Assembly: GCA_026195895.1 (NCBI GenBank)
Contig: JAPHRO010000027.1
Location: 62,001-126,000, forward strand
Direction: 5' to 3'
DNA length: 64,000 nucleotides
DNA from: Gammaproteobacteria bacterium
GTDB taxonomy: Bacteria > Pseudomonadota > Gammaproteobacteria > SZUA-229
Both the position numbers and the translations under genes were made by a program. Numbering within the stretch: the first letter of the stretch is position 1; each line of letters begins with the position of its first letter. The notes beneath the pieces are model-generated. The model was not told where the DNA came from, did no database searches, and was given only the letters and a program-made list of their open reading frames with translations. Below, in pieces: positions 17,924 to 28,310 of the stretch.

Positions 17924-18445
17924 GGTTGTGTCCTGCTTTTATCATTTATGTTAGCCAGACAATAGTGGAATATTGCGCAAAGGTAAAGAACTTTTTTATA
18001 AAAAACTCAATAAAAATATGCAATTACACTATTATCTTAATAAAGCACAACAGCTTTGCCTGCTAAAATGGCTATTTATCCTCTTCCGGCGACTGGCTGC
18101 CGACGACATGATCCAGCCGCTGCACCCGTTTGTCATAAAACTAAAACGCCATGGTCGCCTGCTGCATTCTATCTACCACTATATCGCAATGACGCCGTAC
18201 AAAGCCCTGCCGTTCGTCTTCAATATTATGTTTTTCCCACGATTCGCCTGAGCTCAGCTCAATGGCCCTGATGCAGCCAGCTTGAGCATTAATACCGTTG
18301 CTCTGACCTGGCTCCAGTCCAGGTCGGGCTGGGCCGATTGGATTCTGGAATGTGCGTGAAATTATCTGACATTTATTTTGCTGCCCTGAACATGATTGTT
18401 ATTAATGTTTTGATGTCGAGTGCAGCAAAGATCAGCCATGCATGG
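17924..18445. other. Gene-poor stretch upstream of the co-chaperone
   Basis: About 520 bp without an intact gene. It contains the degraded minus-strand coding remnant described separately (18072-18345) and the upstream region of the TerB/DnaJ gene. A short plus-strand ORF (18018-18251) lacks a ribosome-binding site and overlaps the better-supported remnant, so it is not called. Confidence 0.5.
18072..18345 (-). pseudogene. Relic of a helical protein gene, interrupted by in-frame TAG
   Basis: On the minus strand the frame reads protein-like from about 18345 to 18072: SSGESWEKHNIEDERQGF, VRRHCDIVVDRMQQATMAF, then TAG at 18143-18141, then FYDKRVQRLDHVVGSQ, and a stop at 18072. The residue at the stop would naturally be Gln (CAG to TAG), because helices of the form MQQA-AFQFYDKL-QRLDHV recur in signalling-associated helical proteins. 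Upstream, DLDWSQVRATVLMLKLAASG reads well in another frame, suggesting a frameshift too. No start codon or ribosome site is seen. I infer an eroded gene; the family is not firmly identified. Confidence 0.45.
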
Positions 18446-18454
18446 CTAATCTTT
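18427..18454. terminator. Hairpin overlapping the purT stop codon
   Basis: The arms AAAGATCAGCCAT and ATGGCTAATCTTT pair at 12 of 13 positions around a tight CG-containing centre; the purT stop codon lies inside. There is no long T-run on the exit side, so this is a weak or non-classical terminator, or an RNA-stabilising hairpin. Confidence 0.4.
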
Positions 18455-19645
18455 AACCGGCTTAACTCTGGAAGCTGCCAGTCTTGCTCGGCCCCGGGCT
18501 TCGTCAATATTTGCACCGGTCGCGACAGCCACCCCCATGCGCCTGCTCACATAGGATTCGGGCTTGCCAAACAGCCGAATTTCAGTGCCCGGTACCGCCA
18601 GCGCCTGATCCATCCCTTCAAAGCTGATACCGGCTTCGTTCATGCCGCCATAAATGACTGCACTGGCACCGGCATCGCGCAAGGTGGTATCAACCGGCAG
18701 GCCCAGTATTGCACGGGCATGCAGGGCAAATTCGCTCTGCCACTGGGTAATTAAAGTCACCAGACCGGTGTCATGGGGTCGTGGGCTGACTTCACTGAAA
18801 ATAACCTGATCACCTTTGACAAACAGCTCAACACCAAAAATACCGCGACCACCCAGTGCGGCGGTCACTTTTTCGGCAATCCGACGTGCCTCTTCCAGTG
18901 CTATTTCCGACATCGGTTGCGGCTGCCAGGATTCCACATAATCGCCATTCTTTTGAATATGGCCGATCGGGGCACAGAAGTGGGTTTCTATTTCACCTTT
19001 CGCATCCAGCGCACGCACGGTGAGCTGGGTGATTTCGTAGTCAAAATCCACCACGCCTTCGATAATTACCTTACCCTGATTGACCCGGCCCGCGGTCATC
19101 GCATATTCCCAGGCACTGGCAACATCCGCCGCCGCCTCGATACGTGACTGCCCCTTACCTGAGGACGACATCACCGGTTTGATAATACAGGGATAACCAA
19201 TGCCAGCATCAATGGCCTGCTGCAATTCGTCCAGGCTATCGGCAAAGGCGTAACTGGATGTCGGAATACTCAGCTCTTCGGCTGCCAGCCGCCTGATACC
19301 TTCACGATTCATGGTGAGCTGGGTGGCGTGCGCCGTGGGGATCACGACCGCCAGTTGCTCGGCTTCGATTTCGGCCAGCATGTCCGTGGCAATGGCCTCT
19401 ATTTCCGGCACAATTAAATGCGGTTTTTCCTGCTGCACCAGGGCTTTTAATGCCGGGCCATTGGTCATGTCGATGACGTGGGACCGATGGGCCACCTGAT
19501 GACCCGGCGCATTGGCATAGCGATCCACCGCAATCACTTCGACGCCCAGTCGCTGCAGGGCGATAATAACTTCTTTACCCAGCTCCCCGGCACCCAGCAA
19601 CATGACGCGGGTGGCTGATTCGGATAATGGCGTGCCTAGTTTCAT
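18446..19645 (-). CDS. purT: Formate-dependent phosphoribosylglycinamide formyltransferase 2
   Basis: A 399-residue ATP-grasp enzyme (E. coli PurT is 392). It makes formyl-GAR from GAR, formate and ATP in purine synthesis. Seen: the N-terminal PreATP-grasp domain [30 protein letters not shown] (in part); the ATP-grasp region [17 protein letters not shown] near 150-170; [19 protein letters not shown]; and the metal/substrate end [18 protein letters not shown]. It starts 21 bp after ilvD stops, so the two are probably co-transcribed. Confidence 0.96.
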   Translation of the reverse strand: MKLGTPLSESATRVMLLGAGELGKEVIIALQRLGVEVIAVDRYANAPGHQVAHRSHVIDMTNGPALKALVQQEKPHLIVPEIEAIATDMLAEIEAEQLAVVIPTAHATQLTMNREGIRRLAAEELSIPTSSYAFADSLDELQQAIDAGIGYPCIIKPVMSSSGKGQSRIEAAADVASAWEYAMTAGRVNQGKVIIEGVVDFDYEITQLTVRALDAKGEIETHFCAPIGHIQKNGDYVESWQPQPMSEIALEEARRIAEKVTAALGGRGIFGVELFVKGDQVIFSEVSPRPHDTGLVTLITQWQSEFALHARAILGLPVDTTLRDAGASAVIYGGMNEAGISFEGMDQALAVPGTEIRLFGKPESYVSRRMGVAVATGANIDEARGRARLAASRVKPVKD

Positions 19646-19666
19646 CTGTATTTTCTCGGGTAGCTA

Positions 19667-21514
19667 TTATTTTTTCAACTGGCTCACATCACGCACCGCA
19701 CCGCGCGCAGCACTGGTGGTCATCGCGGCATAGGCCTGCAAAGCCTGGCTGACGCTACGCTGTCGATCCACTGGCCGCCAGGCTTTATCGCCCCTGGCAT
19801 CCATCGCTGCGCGACGCTGCTTTAACTGCTCTACGGAAACCGCCAGATTGATGGTTCGGTTAGGGATATCGATTTCGATCCTGTCCCCTTCTTCCACCAG
19901 TCCAATGGCACCGCCTTCAGCCGCTTCGGGTGAAGCATGGCCAATGGACAAGCCCGAAGTGCCGCCGGAGAAACGCCCATCGGTGAGTAAGGCGCAGACC
20001 TTGCCCAGACCTTTGGATTTCAGATACGACGTGGGGTAGAGCATTTCCTGCATACCGGGGCCTCCTTTTGGGCCCTCGTAGCGGATAATAACCACGTCAC
20101 CGGCCTGAATCTGATCATTCAGAATGCCTGCAACTGCTGCATCCTGAGATTCAAATATCCTCGCCGTGCCATTGAATTTCAAAATACTGTCATCGACACC
20201 GGCGGTTTTGACAATACAGCCCAGCTCGGCAATATTGCCAAACAACACGGCCAGTCCGCCGTCCTGAGAATAGGCATGTTCCCTGTTGCGAATACAGCCA
20301 TGGTCGCGATCCGTATCCAGTGACCAGCGTTTCTCCTGTGAAAAAGCCACCTGCGTCGGCACATTACCCGGCGCCGCTGAAAAGCGTTTTTTCACCTGCT
20401 CATCATCGCTAACCGCTATATCCCAGCGCGCCAGTGCAGCAGCCATGGATGGACTATGCACTGTCGGCAACTCGGTGTGCAGCAAACCGGCGCGATCCAG
20501 CTCACCCAGGATACCCATCACGCCGCCGGCACGATGCACATCTTCCATATGATATTTCTGCGTGGAAGGTGCCACCTTACAAAGATTCGGCACCTTGCGA
20601 GACAACCGATCAATATCATCCATGGTGAAATTTACCTCGCCTTCCTGAGCTGCGGCCAGCAGATGCAATACCGTGTTGGTCGAGCCGCCCATGGCGATAT
20701 CCAGGCTCATGGCATTCTCAAAGGCCTTGAAGCTGGCGACAGAACGGGGCAGCACCGAAGCGTCATCCTGCTCGTAATAGCGGCGAGTGATATCCACAAT
20801 CAGCCGCCCCGCTTCCAGAAACAGCTCTTCGCGATCCGCATGGGTGGCCAGCAGCGAACCGTTACCGGGCAATGACAGGCCCAGCGCCTCGGTCAGGCAG
20901 TTCATCGAATTGGCGGTAAACATACCCGAACAGGAACCACAGGTCGGACAGGCGGAACGCTCGACTCGCGCTACGTCTTCATCGGACTCATCGGGGCTGG
21001 CCGCCATCACCATGGCATCCACCAGATCAAGATGAACTTCTTCGCCGTGCACTATTGCCTTGCCTGATTCCATTGGCCCACCCGAGACAAATACCACCGG
21101 GATATTCAGCCGCATGGCCGCCAGCAACATGCCGGGGGTGATTTTGTCGCAATTGGAAATACAGACGATGGCATCGGCGCAGTGCGCATTCACCATATAC
21201 TCCACCGAGTCGGCGATAATCTCCCGCGACGGCAGGGAATACAGCATGCCGCTGTGGCCCATGGCGATGCCGTCATCCACAGCAATAGTATTGAACTCTT
21301 TGGCGATACCACCGGCTTTTTCAACCTCGCGCGCCACCAACTGTCCCATGTCTTTTAAATGCACATGGCCGGGCACAAACTGGGTAAACGAATTGGCAAT
21401 GGCGATGATGGGCTTGTCAAAATCATCATCCTGCATACCAGTGGCGCGCCACAAAGCACGGGCACCGGCCATGTTACGGCCGTGAGTGGAAGTACGGGAA
21501 CGGTATTCGGGCAT
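19667..21514 (-). CDS. ilvD: Dihydroxy-acid dehydratase
   Basis: A 615-residue Fe-S dehydratase (E. coli IlvD is 616). It converts 2,3-dihydroxy-isovalerate and its homologue to the 2-oxo acids of Val/Leu/Ile synthesis. Cluster cysteines are seen in [12 protein letters not shown] (near 120) and [19 protein letters not shown] (near 190-205). The C-terminal substrate/metal motif is [15 protein letters not shown]-type. It lies upstream of purT on the minus strand. The 145 bp upstream contain no recognisable attenuator. Confidence 0.97.
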   Translation of the reverse strand: MPEYRSRTSTHGRNMAGARALWRATGMQDDDFDKPIIAIANSFTQFVPGHVHLKDMGQLVAREVEKAGGIAKEFNTIAVDDGIAMGHSGMLYSLPSREIIADSVEYMVNAHCADAIVCISNCDKITPGMLLAAMRLNIPVVFVSGGPMESGKAIVHGEEVHLDLVDAMVMAASPDESDEDVARVERSACPTCGSCSGMFTANSMNCLTEALGLSLPGNGSLLATHADREELFLEAGRLIVDITRRYYEQDDASVLPRSVASFKAFENAMSLDIAMGGSTNTVLHLLAAAQEGEVNFTMDDIDRLSRKVPNLCKVAPSTQKYHMEDVHRAGGVMGILGELDRAGLLHTELPTVHSPSMAAALARWDIAVSDDEQVKKRFSAAPGNVPTQVAFSQEKRWSLDTDRDHGCIRNREHAYSQDGGLAVLFGNIAELGCIVKTAGVDDSILKFNGTARIFESQDAAVAGILNDQIQAGDVVIIRYEGPKGGPGMQEMLYPTSYLKSKGLGKVCALLTDGRFSGGTSGLSIGHASPEAAEGGAIGLVEEGDRIEIDIPNRTINLAVSVEQLKQRRAAMDARGDKAWRPVDRQRSVSQALQAYAAMTTSAARGAVRDVSQLKK

Positions 21515-21659
21515 GATCGACCTCAGATATTTTTGCTAATCGTTTGAGGTCGATATTGTAATGGAAGTGATAAGGATAAAGTAGCTTAGCCGAAATGAAA
21601 TAAACAGGTGAAATCAATATAGACAGGATGCGCAACCCAGCCTGTTTAAAATAGTCGGA

Positions 21660-22922
21660 CTACACTTTCAATCCAGAAATGACATGCTTGAGTTCTTCCG
21701 CCAGATTACGCAATTCTTCAGCAGCAGCAGCGGTTTTAGCCACCGAGTCGGCGGTGGTTTCCGACACCTGAGAAATATTCACCACATTCTGGTTAACTTC
21801 TTCGGCTACGGCATTCTGTTCTTCGGCAGCACTGGCAATCAGGGTATTCATGTCGTTAATATTGGTGACCGACTGGGTAATGCTATTCAGCACCTGGCCG
21901 GCTCGGGCTGCGGTATCGCGAGTGACATCGGCCTGGGAACGGCTCTGATTCATCGCTTCCACTGCTTCCTGCGCACCGGATTGCAGCTTTTCGATCATCG
22001 CCTGGATTTCTTCGGTCGATGTTTGAGTGCGTTGCGCCAGCACCCGGACTTCATCGGCAACCACCGCAAAACCACGACCCTGCTCACCGGCTCGGGCCGC
22101 TTCAATCGCCGCATTTAAGGCCAGCAAGTTGGTCTGTTCTGCGATGCTACGAATAACATCCAGCACCGAACCAATTTCCACCGAATTATTTTCCAGCTCA
22201 TGGATCACATCACCCGCCTGCTCTACCTGTTGCACCAGCTTGCTAATCGCGCTGATGGATTCATTCACCACCGACTGCCCGGTATTGACTTCATCATTGG
22301 CCTGATTCGCCGAATCCGATGCCACCTGCGCATTCTGCGATACCTCATGCACCGTAGCGGTCATTTCATTCATCGCGGTGGCGACCTGATCGGTCTCCTG
22401 ACTCTGGCGCAACATGGCCTGATTCGCCTGTGAAGTCACATGAGAAACTTCCTCGGCGGAAGTGGACAACTGAAATATGGACTGATTAATTTGCTGTACG
22501 ATATGGCCCACATCCTGCTGTAGAATTTTGGCGCTTCCCGCCACCTGGCCAATTTCATCGCCGGAAGAAACCGAGATTTCACCGGTAAAATCGCCACTGG
22601 CCATGCGGGCAAAATCATTCATTAAATTTCTGGCCGGTCGGAGAATGGTGTTGCTGATCATAAAATGAAAAGCAATCATAGCAGCAACGACGGCACCTAC
22701 AATTGCAAGCAGGGTCATTTTAATTACTTCAATGAGATTATCCTGAATCCCCTCGACAAGCATTTCCATACCATTGTCTTCCAGCGTACTAATGATAGTT
22801 AATGCTTCGTTATAAATACTATAAAGCCCCCAGAGAACAGCAATTAAAAGCAACGAGGTACCGCCACCGGTAATCAGCAATAACTTGTTACGTATACTGC
22901 TACATATAAATTTTTTAACCAA
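21660..22922 (-). CDS. Methyl-accepting chemotaxis protein with minimal periplasmic loop
   Basis: A 420-residue chemoreceptor. TM1 is about 13-33 and TM2 about 66-90, leaving only some 30 periplasmic residues, too few for a standard ligand-binding domain. A HAMP domain follows (about 90-142, [24 protein letters not shown]). The long signalling coiled coil then carries the conserved hairpin tip around [20 protein letters not shown] and [13 protein letters not shown] (about 265-305). The start is TTG at 22922 with GAGGG about 7 bases upstream. No C-terminal CheR/CheB pentapeptide is present. It is likely to sense membrane or cytoplasmic state (redox, energy) rather than an external solute. Confidence 0.9.
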   Translation of the reverse strand: MVKKFICSSIRNKLLLITGGGTSLLLIAVLWGLYSIYNEALTIISTLEDNGMEMLVEGIQDNLIEVIKMTLLAIVGAVVAAMIAFHFMISNTILRPARNLMNDFARMASGDFTGEISVSSGDEIGQVAGSAKILQQDVGHIVQQINQSIFQLSTSAEEVSHVTSQANQAMLRQSQETDQVATAMNEMTATVHEVSQNAQVASDSANQANDEVNTGQSVVNESISAISKLVQQVEQAGDVIHELENNSVEIGSVLDVIRSIAEQTNLLALNAAIEAARAGEQGRGFAVVADEVRVLAQRTQTSTEEIQAMIEKLQSGAQEAVEAMNQSRSQADVTRDTAARAGQVLNSITQSVTNINDMNTLIASAAEEQNAVAEEVNQNVVNISQVSETTADSVAKTAAAAEELRNLAEELKHVISGLKV

Positions 22923-23109
22923 AGCAACACCCTCTTTTATGCGTTCTTTTCTGCTTATATAGCAAACATTTCATTTCTTTGTATCGGATAAACAGTATAT
23001 GGCTTTAATGATCAGACTAAATTTTGCAAATTTTATTTAACGCCGATTTGAGACATTTAGTAAATTTTTTCATAGAATCAGTTTAATTGATTTTATTTAT
23101 CATATCGCC

Positions 23110-24045
23110 ATGACTCTTACTGAACTCAAATACATTGTTGCAGTTGCTCAATATGGCCATTTTGGCAATGCTGCCAAAGCCTGCCATGTAACTCAGCCCA
23201 CGCTCAGCCTGGGCATAAAGAAGCTGGAAGAAGAATTAGGTATTGAGCTGTTCGAAAGGAGCGCACGCAATGAAATTCGCATCACTGCTCTCGGTGAGCA
23301 GATTGTCGAACAGGCACAAAAGGTACTGGAACAGGCAGACCGGGTCAAACAGTTAGCCGACATCCACCAGAACCCACTGGCCGGGCCGCTGCGTCTGGGC
23401 GCTATCTACACTATCGCGCCTTACCTGCTACCCAAACTGATTCCTCGAATTCACCAGCGGGCACCACAGATGCCGTTGTTGATTGAAGAAAATTTTACTG
23501 CCAGCCTGGCCGAGCAGTTAAAACAGGGCAAGGTCGATGTCATCGTTATTGCATTACCGTTCAGTGAACCCGGTATTGTCACCCAGGCTATTTATGATGA
23601 AAACTTTGTCGCCGCCGTTCCCCGAAAGCACCACTGGAGCCAGCGCAAATCGGTGAAGACCAGTGAACTGGCCGATGAGAGTCTACTGCTGCTCGGCCCG
23701 GGCCATTGTTTTCGAGATCAGATTCTACAGGCCTGTCCCGACTGCCAGACATCAGGCAACCTGCAACAAAGCCTGGCCGGTGGCTCACTGGAAACGATTC
23801 GCCTGATGGTGGCCACCGGTGCCGGTATTACCGTGCTGCCTTCCAGCTCTGAGCGCAAATCAACTCAATCGGATCTGTTAGCCATGGTGCCGTTTGAACC
23901 ACCGTCACCATCAAGACGCGTCGCCCTGGCCTGGCGCAAAAGCTTCACCCGACCGGAAGCCATCGAAGTCCTGCGCCAGTCAATCTTGCAATGCAAGTTA
24001 CCCGGCGTGACCATGCTGCGTGATGAAAATATTCAGGGCTTATGA
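23110..24045 (+). CDS. oxyR: OxyR, LysR-type peroxide-sensing regulator
   Basis: A 311-residue LysR regulator. The N-terminal helix-turn-helix is MTLTELKYIVAVAQYGHFGNAAKACHVTQPTLS (read in part). The redox pair is Cys200 and Cys209 in GHCFRDQILQAC, with the same nine-residue spacing as E. coli Cys199/Cys208. Peroxide oxidises the pair to a disulfide and switches activation of catalase, alkyl hydroperoxide reductase and related genes. An extra Cys212 follows. The stop codon overlaps the argE start by 4 bases, an uncommon partner. A weak -35-like TTGAGA occurs at 23048. Confidence 0.93.
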   Translation: MTLTELKYIVAVAQYGHFGNAAKACHVTQPTLSLGIKKLEEELGIELFERSARNEIRITALGEQIVEQAQKVLEQADRVKQLADIHQNPLAGPLRLGAIYTIAPYLLPKLIPRIHQRAPQMPLLIEENFTASLAEQLKQGKVDVIVIALPFSEPGIVTQAIYDENFVAAVPRKHHWSQRKSVKTSELADESLLLLGPGHCFRDQILQACPDCQTSGNLQQSLAGGSLETIRLMVATGAGITVLPSSSERKSTQSDLLAMVPFEPPSPSRRVALAWRKSFTRPEAIEVLRQSILQCKLPGVTMLRDENIQGL

Positions 24046-25187
24046 CTCGCCAGCCCACACTAATCGAAATGATGCAGCAACTGATCGCCATGCCGTCGGT
24101 TAGCTGCGTCAATCCGGCGCTGGATCAGAGCAATCTACCGGTGATTCATTTGCTGGCCAACTGGCTGGATGGACTGGGATTCAATACCGAAATCATGCCG
24201 GTCAGTACCGGCAAAGCCAACCTGATTGCCACGCGCGGCCAGGGCGCTGGTGGCCTGGTGCTGGCGGGCCATACCGATACCGTACCCTATGATGACAATC
24301 GCTGGCACCATGATCCGTTTAAACTGACAGAAGCCAACAACCGTTTTTATGGTCTGGGCACATCCGACATGAAAGCGTTTCTGGCCATGGCTATCGAAGC
24401 CTCGCTGGCATTCAAACCGGAAGACTATAAAAAGCCGCTGATTATTCTCGCCACCGCCGACGAAGAAACCACCATGGATGGCGCCAAAACCCTGGTGAAA
24501 CTGTCCCGCCCCAAAGCACGGTTTGCCATCATCGGCGAACCCACTGGCATGAAACCGATTCGCATGCACAAGGGCATTTTGATGGAATCGATTCGCATCA
24601 CCGGACTCGCCGGCCATTCCAGCGATCCGACGCTAGGCCACAATGCACTGGAAGCTATGCATAAAGTTATCGGCGAACTGCTGCTGTGGCGTGATCAGTT
24701 ACAACAACAGAATAATAATCCGCTGTTTGAAGTGCCGGTACCCACGATCAACCTTGGCCATATCCACGGTGGCGATAACCCGAACCGGATTTGCGGTGCC
24801 TGTGAACTGCACATCGATATTCGTCCCCTGCCGGGCATGGCGCTTGACGATTTACGCCATGAACTGAAACAACGCCTACAAAAAGTGTTACCAGAAACAG
24901 GCTTTAAACTGGAAACCTTGCCGCTATTTTCCGGTATTCCCGCAGTGGAAACAGCGGCGGATTCCGAACTGGTAAAAACCGCCGAACAATTAACCGGACA
25001 CCGCGCAGGTAGCGTCGCCTTTGGCACCGAAGCGCCCTATCTAAATCAGATGGGGATGGATACACTGGTACTCGGCCCGGGCAATATTGATCAGGCCCAC
25101 CAGCCGGATGAATACATAGATGCCGATCGAATTAAACCAACAGTTGAATTGTTGCGCAAATTCATATATCAATTCTGCATCGCTTAA
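24042..25187 (+). CDS. argE: Acetylornithine deacetylase
   Basis: A 381-residue M20-family zinc hydrolase (E. coli ArgE is 383). It removes acetate from N2-acetylornithine to give ornithine in arginine synthesis. Metal and catalytic residues are seen in LAGHTDTVPYDD, YGLGTSDMKAFLAM and ATADEETTMDGAK, plus FGTEAPYLNQMG near the C-terminus. It overlaps oxyR by ATGA and is followed 43 bp later by argA, so the linear acetyl-cycle enzymes flank each other. Confidence 0.94.
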   Translation: MTRQPTLIEMMQQLIAMPSVSCVNPALDQSNLPVIHLLANWLDGLGFNTEIMPVSTGKANLIATRGQGAGGLVLAGHTDTVPYDDNRWHHDPFKLTEANNRFYGLGTSDMKAFLAMAIEASLAFKPEDYKKPLIILATADEETTMDGAKTLVKLSRPKARFAIIGEPTGMKPIRMHKGILMESIRITGLAGHSSDPTLGHNALEAMHKVIGELLLWRDQLQQQNNNPLFEVPVPTINLGHIHGGDNPNRICGACELHIDIRPLPGMALDDLRHELKQRLQKVLPETGFKLETLPLFSGIPAVETAADSELVKTAEQLTGHRAGSVAFGTEAPYLNQMGMDTLVLGPGNIDQAHQPDEYIDADRIKPTVELLRKFIYQFCIA

Positions 25188-25230
25188 TAAAAAGTTTATT
25201 AATTAAAAAACAAACAGTGCAGGAAAAAAC

Positions 25231-26541
25231 TTGAACGCAGCCCAACAACAATACGTAAACTGGTTTCGCAATTCATCGCCGTACATACATCAGCATCGGG
25301 GCCGCACTTTTGTTATTTCACTCGGCGGCGAAGCTGTTGAGCATCCGGGCTTTGCTAATCTAATTCATGATATCGCCCTGTTAAACAGTCTCGGGGTACG
25401 CCTGGTGCTGGTGCATGGCGCACGACCTCAGATTGAAACCCAGCTTAATGCACTGGGATTAAAATCCGAGTTTAGCCAGGGCATGCGAATTACCAATGAC
25501 ACTATTTTAGCGGGCGTCGAGCAGGCCGTCGGCCAGGTACGATTAAATATTGAAACCAAGCTATCCATGGGGTTGATCAACACGCCCATGGCGGGGGCAG
25601 CATTACGGGTTGTATCGGGCAATTTCGTAACCGCCCGCCCCTATGGCATTCGCAACGGCATCGACTTTGGTCATACCGGCGATGTGCGCCGCATCGATTG
25701 CGAAGCCATTCAACAGCAACTGCAGTTAAACAACATCGTCCTGTTATCCCCCATTGGTTATTCACCGACCGGTGAAGCGTTTAATTGTCGCGCCGAAGAT
25801 GTTGCCACGATTACTGCCAGCGAATTGAAAGCCGATAAACTGATTTTCATAATGGATGCCGATGGCGTCAAAGATGCCAACAATGAAATCATTCATCAAC
25901 TGGATCTATTGCAGGCTGAAAAACTGTTAACTGAAAAGCATAATGATGAAATAACCCTGCTGCATTTATCCAGTGCAGTTACCGCCTGTAAAAACGGCGT
26001 CAGCCGCAGCCATCTGATTTCTCACAATACCGATGGTGCCCTGTTACTGGAACTTTATACCCGCGATGGCAGCGGCACATTAATCACGATAGAAACCTAT
26101 GAAGGTTTACGCAAAGCCAGTATTGATGATGTCGGCGGCATACTCGAACTCATCCAGCCGCTGGAAATAGAAGGCATACTCGCACACCGTTCGCGTGAAC
26201 AACTGGAACTTGAAATTGAACAGTTCACCGTCATCGAACGTGACGGCATGATCATCGCCTGCGCCGCTTTTTATCCCTATGGCGAACACTGCGCCGAACT
26301 GGCCTGCGTTGCCGTACATTCCGATTATCGGAATCAGGGACGCGCCAGAGAACTGCTCAATCATATTGAACAGCAGTGTAAAAAACTGGGCATTAATAAG
26401 CTGTTTATATTAACCACCCACACCACCCACTGGTTCATAGAAAAAGGTTATCAGCAGGAAAATATCGAAAACCTGCCAGTTGAGCGCAGAGAGCTTTACA
26501 ACTATCAACGCAACTCGAAAGCATTCTGTAAAACACTTTAA
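25231..26541 (+). CDS. argA: N-acetylglutamate synthase
   Basis: A 436-residue protein (E. coli ArgA is 443) with an N-terminal amino-acid-kinase-like regulatory domain (LGVRLVLVHGARPQIE, about 50-66) and a C-terminal GNAT acetyltransferase domain. The latter has the acetyl-CoA motif ACVAVHSDYRNQGRARELL. It makes N-acetylglutamate from glutamate and acetyl-CoA, the first arginine step, usually with feedback by arginine. The start is TTG at 25231, with AGGA about 8 bases upstream; no better in-frame ATG exists. It follows argE. Confidence 0.93.
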   Translation: MNAAQQQYVNWFRNSSPYIHQHRGRTFVISLGGEAVEHPGFANLIHDIALLNSLGVRLVLVHGARPQIETQLNALGLKSEFSQGMRITNDTILAGVEQAVGQVRLNIETKLSMGLINTPMAGAALRVVSGNFVTARPYGIRNGIDFGHTGDVRRIDCEAIQQQLQLNNIVLLSPIGYSPTGEAFNCRAEDVATITASELKADKLIFIMDADGVKDANNEIIHQLDLLQAEKLLTEKHNDEITLLHLSSAVTACKNGVSRSHLISHNTDGALLLELYTRDGSGTLITIETYEGLRKASIDDVGGILELIQPLEIEGILAHRSREQLELEIEQFTVIERDGMIIACAAFYPYGEHCAELACVAVHSDYRNQGRARELLNHIEQQCKKLGINKLFILTTHTTHWFIEKGYQQENIENLPVERRELYNYQRNSKAFCKTL

Positions 26542-26579
26542 AAACCGTGAGTGAATTAAAAATATTTTCCTGACTAAAG

Positions 26580-28253
26580 CTAGTTAGCCGGCTGTTTCGA
26601 GGTAGCGATTTCAACCATGCCTCTGGACAACATGCGACACAGCGCCTGGAATTTTTTATAGTCATCCGCGGTTAATTTTCCTTTTATTTTATCCGCGTAC
26701 ATCAGGCCGACACAATGATCGTTACTGAACACCGACATAGCAAAAAAATTATCCGTATTTAGCAGCAGCTTGGTTTTTGCAGAGATCAAATTCCAGAATT
26801 TTTCCCGGTTACCATCACTGAGCCAGATATGTTGCGATTTTTCCAGCAGACGATTGAACAGATGGGGTTTATCCAGCAGGATCTGGAAATTTTCCAGCAG
26901 CGGAACATTATCATCCTGCGCATAAAACCGGCCCAGCAATAATTTATGCTGTGGCACACGAACAGAAAACACCACGCGCTGCAAACCAGCAGTATTGATA
27001 GTATCAACCACTTGCTGGATCAAATCTTTGGCATGCACTTTTGCTTTCACCATTTGCTGGATTTTTTTCACCTGACTATTCAAGTCTTCATTACTATTTA
27101 CTGGCGATTTTTTAGCCTGTTTTATAGCTGCTGTTGAGGCCGGCTGTTTATCAGACCCTATTACCACTTTTGTTTCTTCAGTTACAGTTTTGTTAACGGC
27201 AGCAGATCCAGATGATTTTGCCGCCACGGATGTTCTGTCTTTACTAACAGGAGTGACTTTTTCAGCTTCGGTACTGGTGCGAGATTTAACCGCGGCGTTA
27301 ACGGTTTGCCTGGCTGGCGTTAGCGGTTGAGTTTGCGGCTCGTCTTTTGCTGTTAATATATCGTAGGCGGGATCAATATAGTTCTCATCAACCAGCATGG
27401 GCAACAATCGCGCAGGCGAGGCATAAGCTAACTCGACAAAAATATCAGAACTGGCTACCGCATTTAAATGTACTATTCGCTCGATTTCACCCTCAGCTTT
27501 GCCGGTGTATCTGGCAATAGCCTGTATACACTCCTGGGCAGATTTATCATACCAACTGCTGGCACTCAATCTGGCCAGACGCGCCGACAAGGCAACGCCG
27601 GTTCCCAGAGTGAAATCCTGATAAGTCGAATTCAATCCCTGGGCAACCAGTTCAGGTAAATTCCATGCCTCGGCCAGTGCCGCTGACAGCGCACGCGTAG
27701 TACAGCCCAGAACTTTATTTGCCGCTTTATCATAATCCAGTTTTTTCACCTGCGCCTGGTATTCAATCTGCTCCATCACTTTGCCGCCATAACACCACAG
27801 TGCCAGTTCGGCGATATTCTGCAACAACGCACCCAGTTGCATTTCTTCTGGCTCATGAGTCTGTCTGGTCATCGCCCAGTCTCTGGCCTGCAGTGAACCA
27901 TGGCAAGCCTGTGCCACATAACGCAGATAACCCTGGCGGTTATTATCAGCAAGCGACATGCTGTCGAACAATGTCGCCTGTGCTAATTGCTGCTGCAATT
28001 GTCCCTGACCAAGATGAGACAGAACGTTGCCCAGCGTGGTTAACGGGCCGCGCCCGGCAGACTTTCGATCGGTATTTGATTTTTTAAGTAGCTGCAGGCT
28101 AAAACCGGGATCATACAAAATGGGTTTACGATACTCAGTAACAGATAACTGCGACTGTTCCATCAGGGCCCTGAGTTTCGCCTGCGTATTCGGCAATAAA
28201 GGCAATGACTGGGTGACCAGCATATCCAGCCAGCGGTTAAGAGCTGAAGACAT
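26580..28253 (-). CDS. HDOD domain signalling protein
   Basis: A 557-residue protein. The N-terminal half resembles an HDOD domain (degenerate HD phosphohydrolase): ALLQNIAELALWCYGG, the following helices, and LARLSASSWYDKSAQECI. A linker of about 320-400 is low-complexity, rich in Thr/Ser/Lys/Val (KTVTEETKVVIGS). The C-terminal about 150 residues look like a GAF-type sensory module (DNFFAMSVFSNDHCVGLMYADK). Family knowledge: HDOD proteins act in motility, biofilm and c-di-GMP-linked regulation, often without catalysis. It is transcribed alone, convergent with argA. Confidence 0.75.
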   Translation of the reverse strand: MSSALNRWLDMLVTQSLPLLPNTQAKLRALMEQSQLSVTEYRKPILYDPGFSLQLLKKSNTDRKSAGRGPLTTLGNVLSHLGQGQLQQQLAQATLFDSMSLADNNRQGYLRYVAQACHGSLQARDWAMTRQTHEPEEMQLGALLQNIAELALWCYGGKVMEQIEYQAQVKKLDYDKAANKVLGCTTRALSAALAEAWNLPELVAQGLNSTYQDFTLGTGVALSARLARLSASSWYDKSAQECIQAIARYTGKAEGEIERIVHLNAVASSDIFVELAYASPARLLPMLVDENYIDPAYDILTAKDEPQTQPLTPARQTVNAAVKSRTSTEAEKVTPVSKDRTSVAAKSSGSAAVNKTVTEETKVVIGSDKQPASTAAIKQAKKSPVNSNEDLNSQVKKIQQMVKAKVHAKDLIQQVVDTINTAGLQRVVFSVRVPQHKLLLGRFYAQDDNVPLLENFQILLDKPHLFNRLLEKSQHIWLSDGNREKFWNLISAKTKLLLNTDNFFAMSVFSNDHCVGLMYADKIKGKLTADDYKKFQALCRMLSRGMVEIATSKQPAN

Positions 28254-28310
28254 AAAATATGACTACTCCAAGAATTTGCATCGGCCAGACCTGCTCTGAC
28301 CAAACTATTG

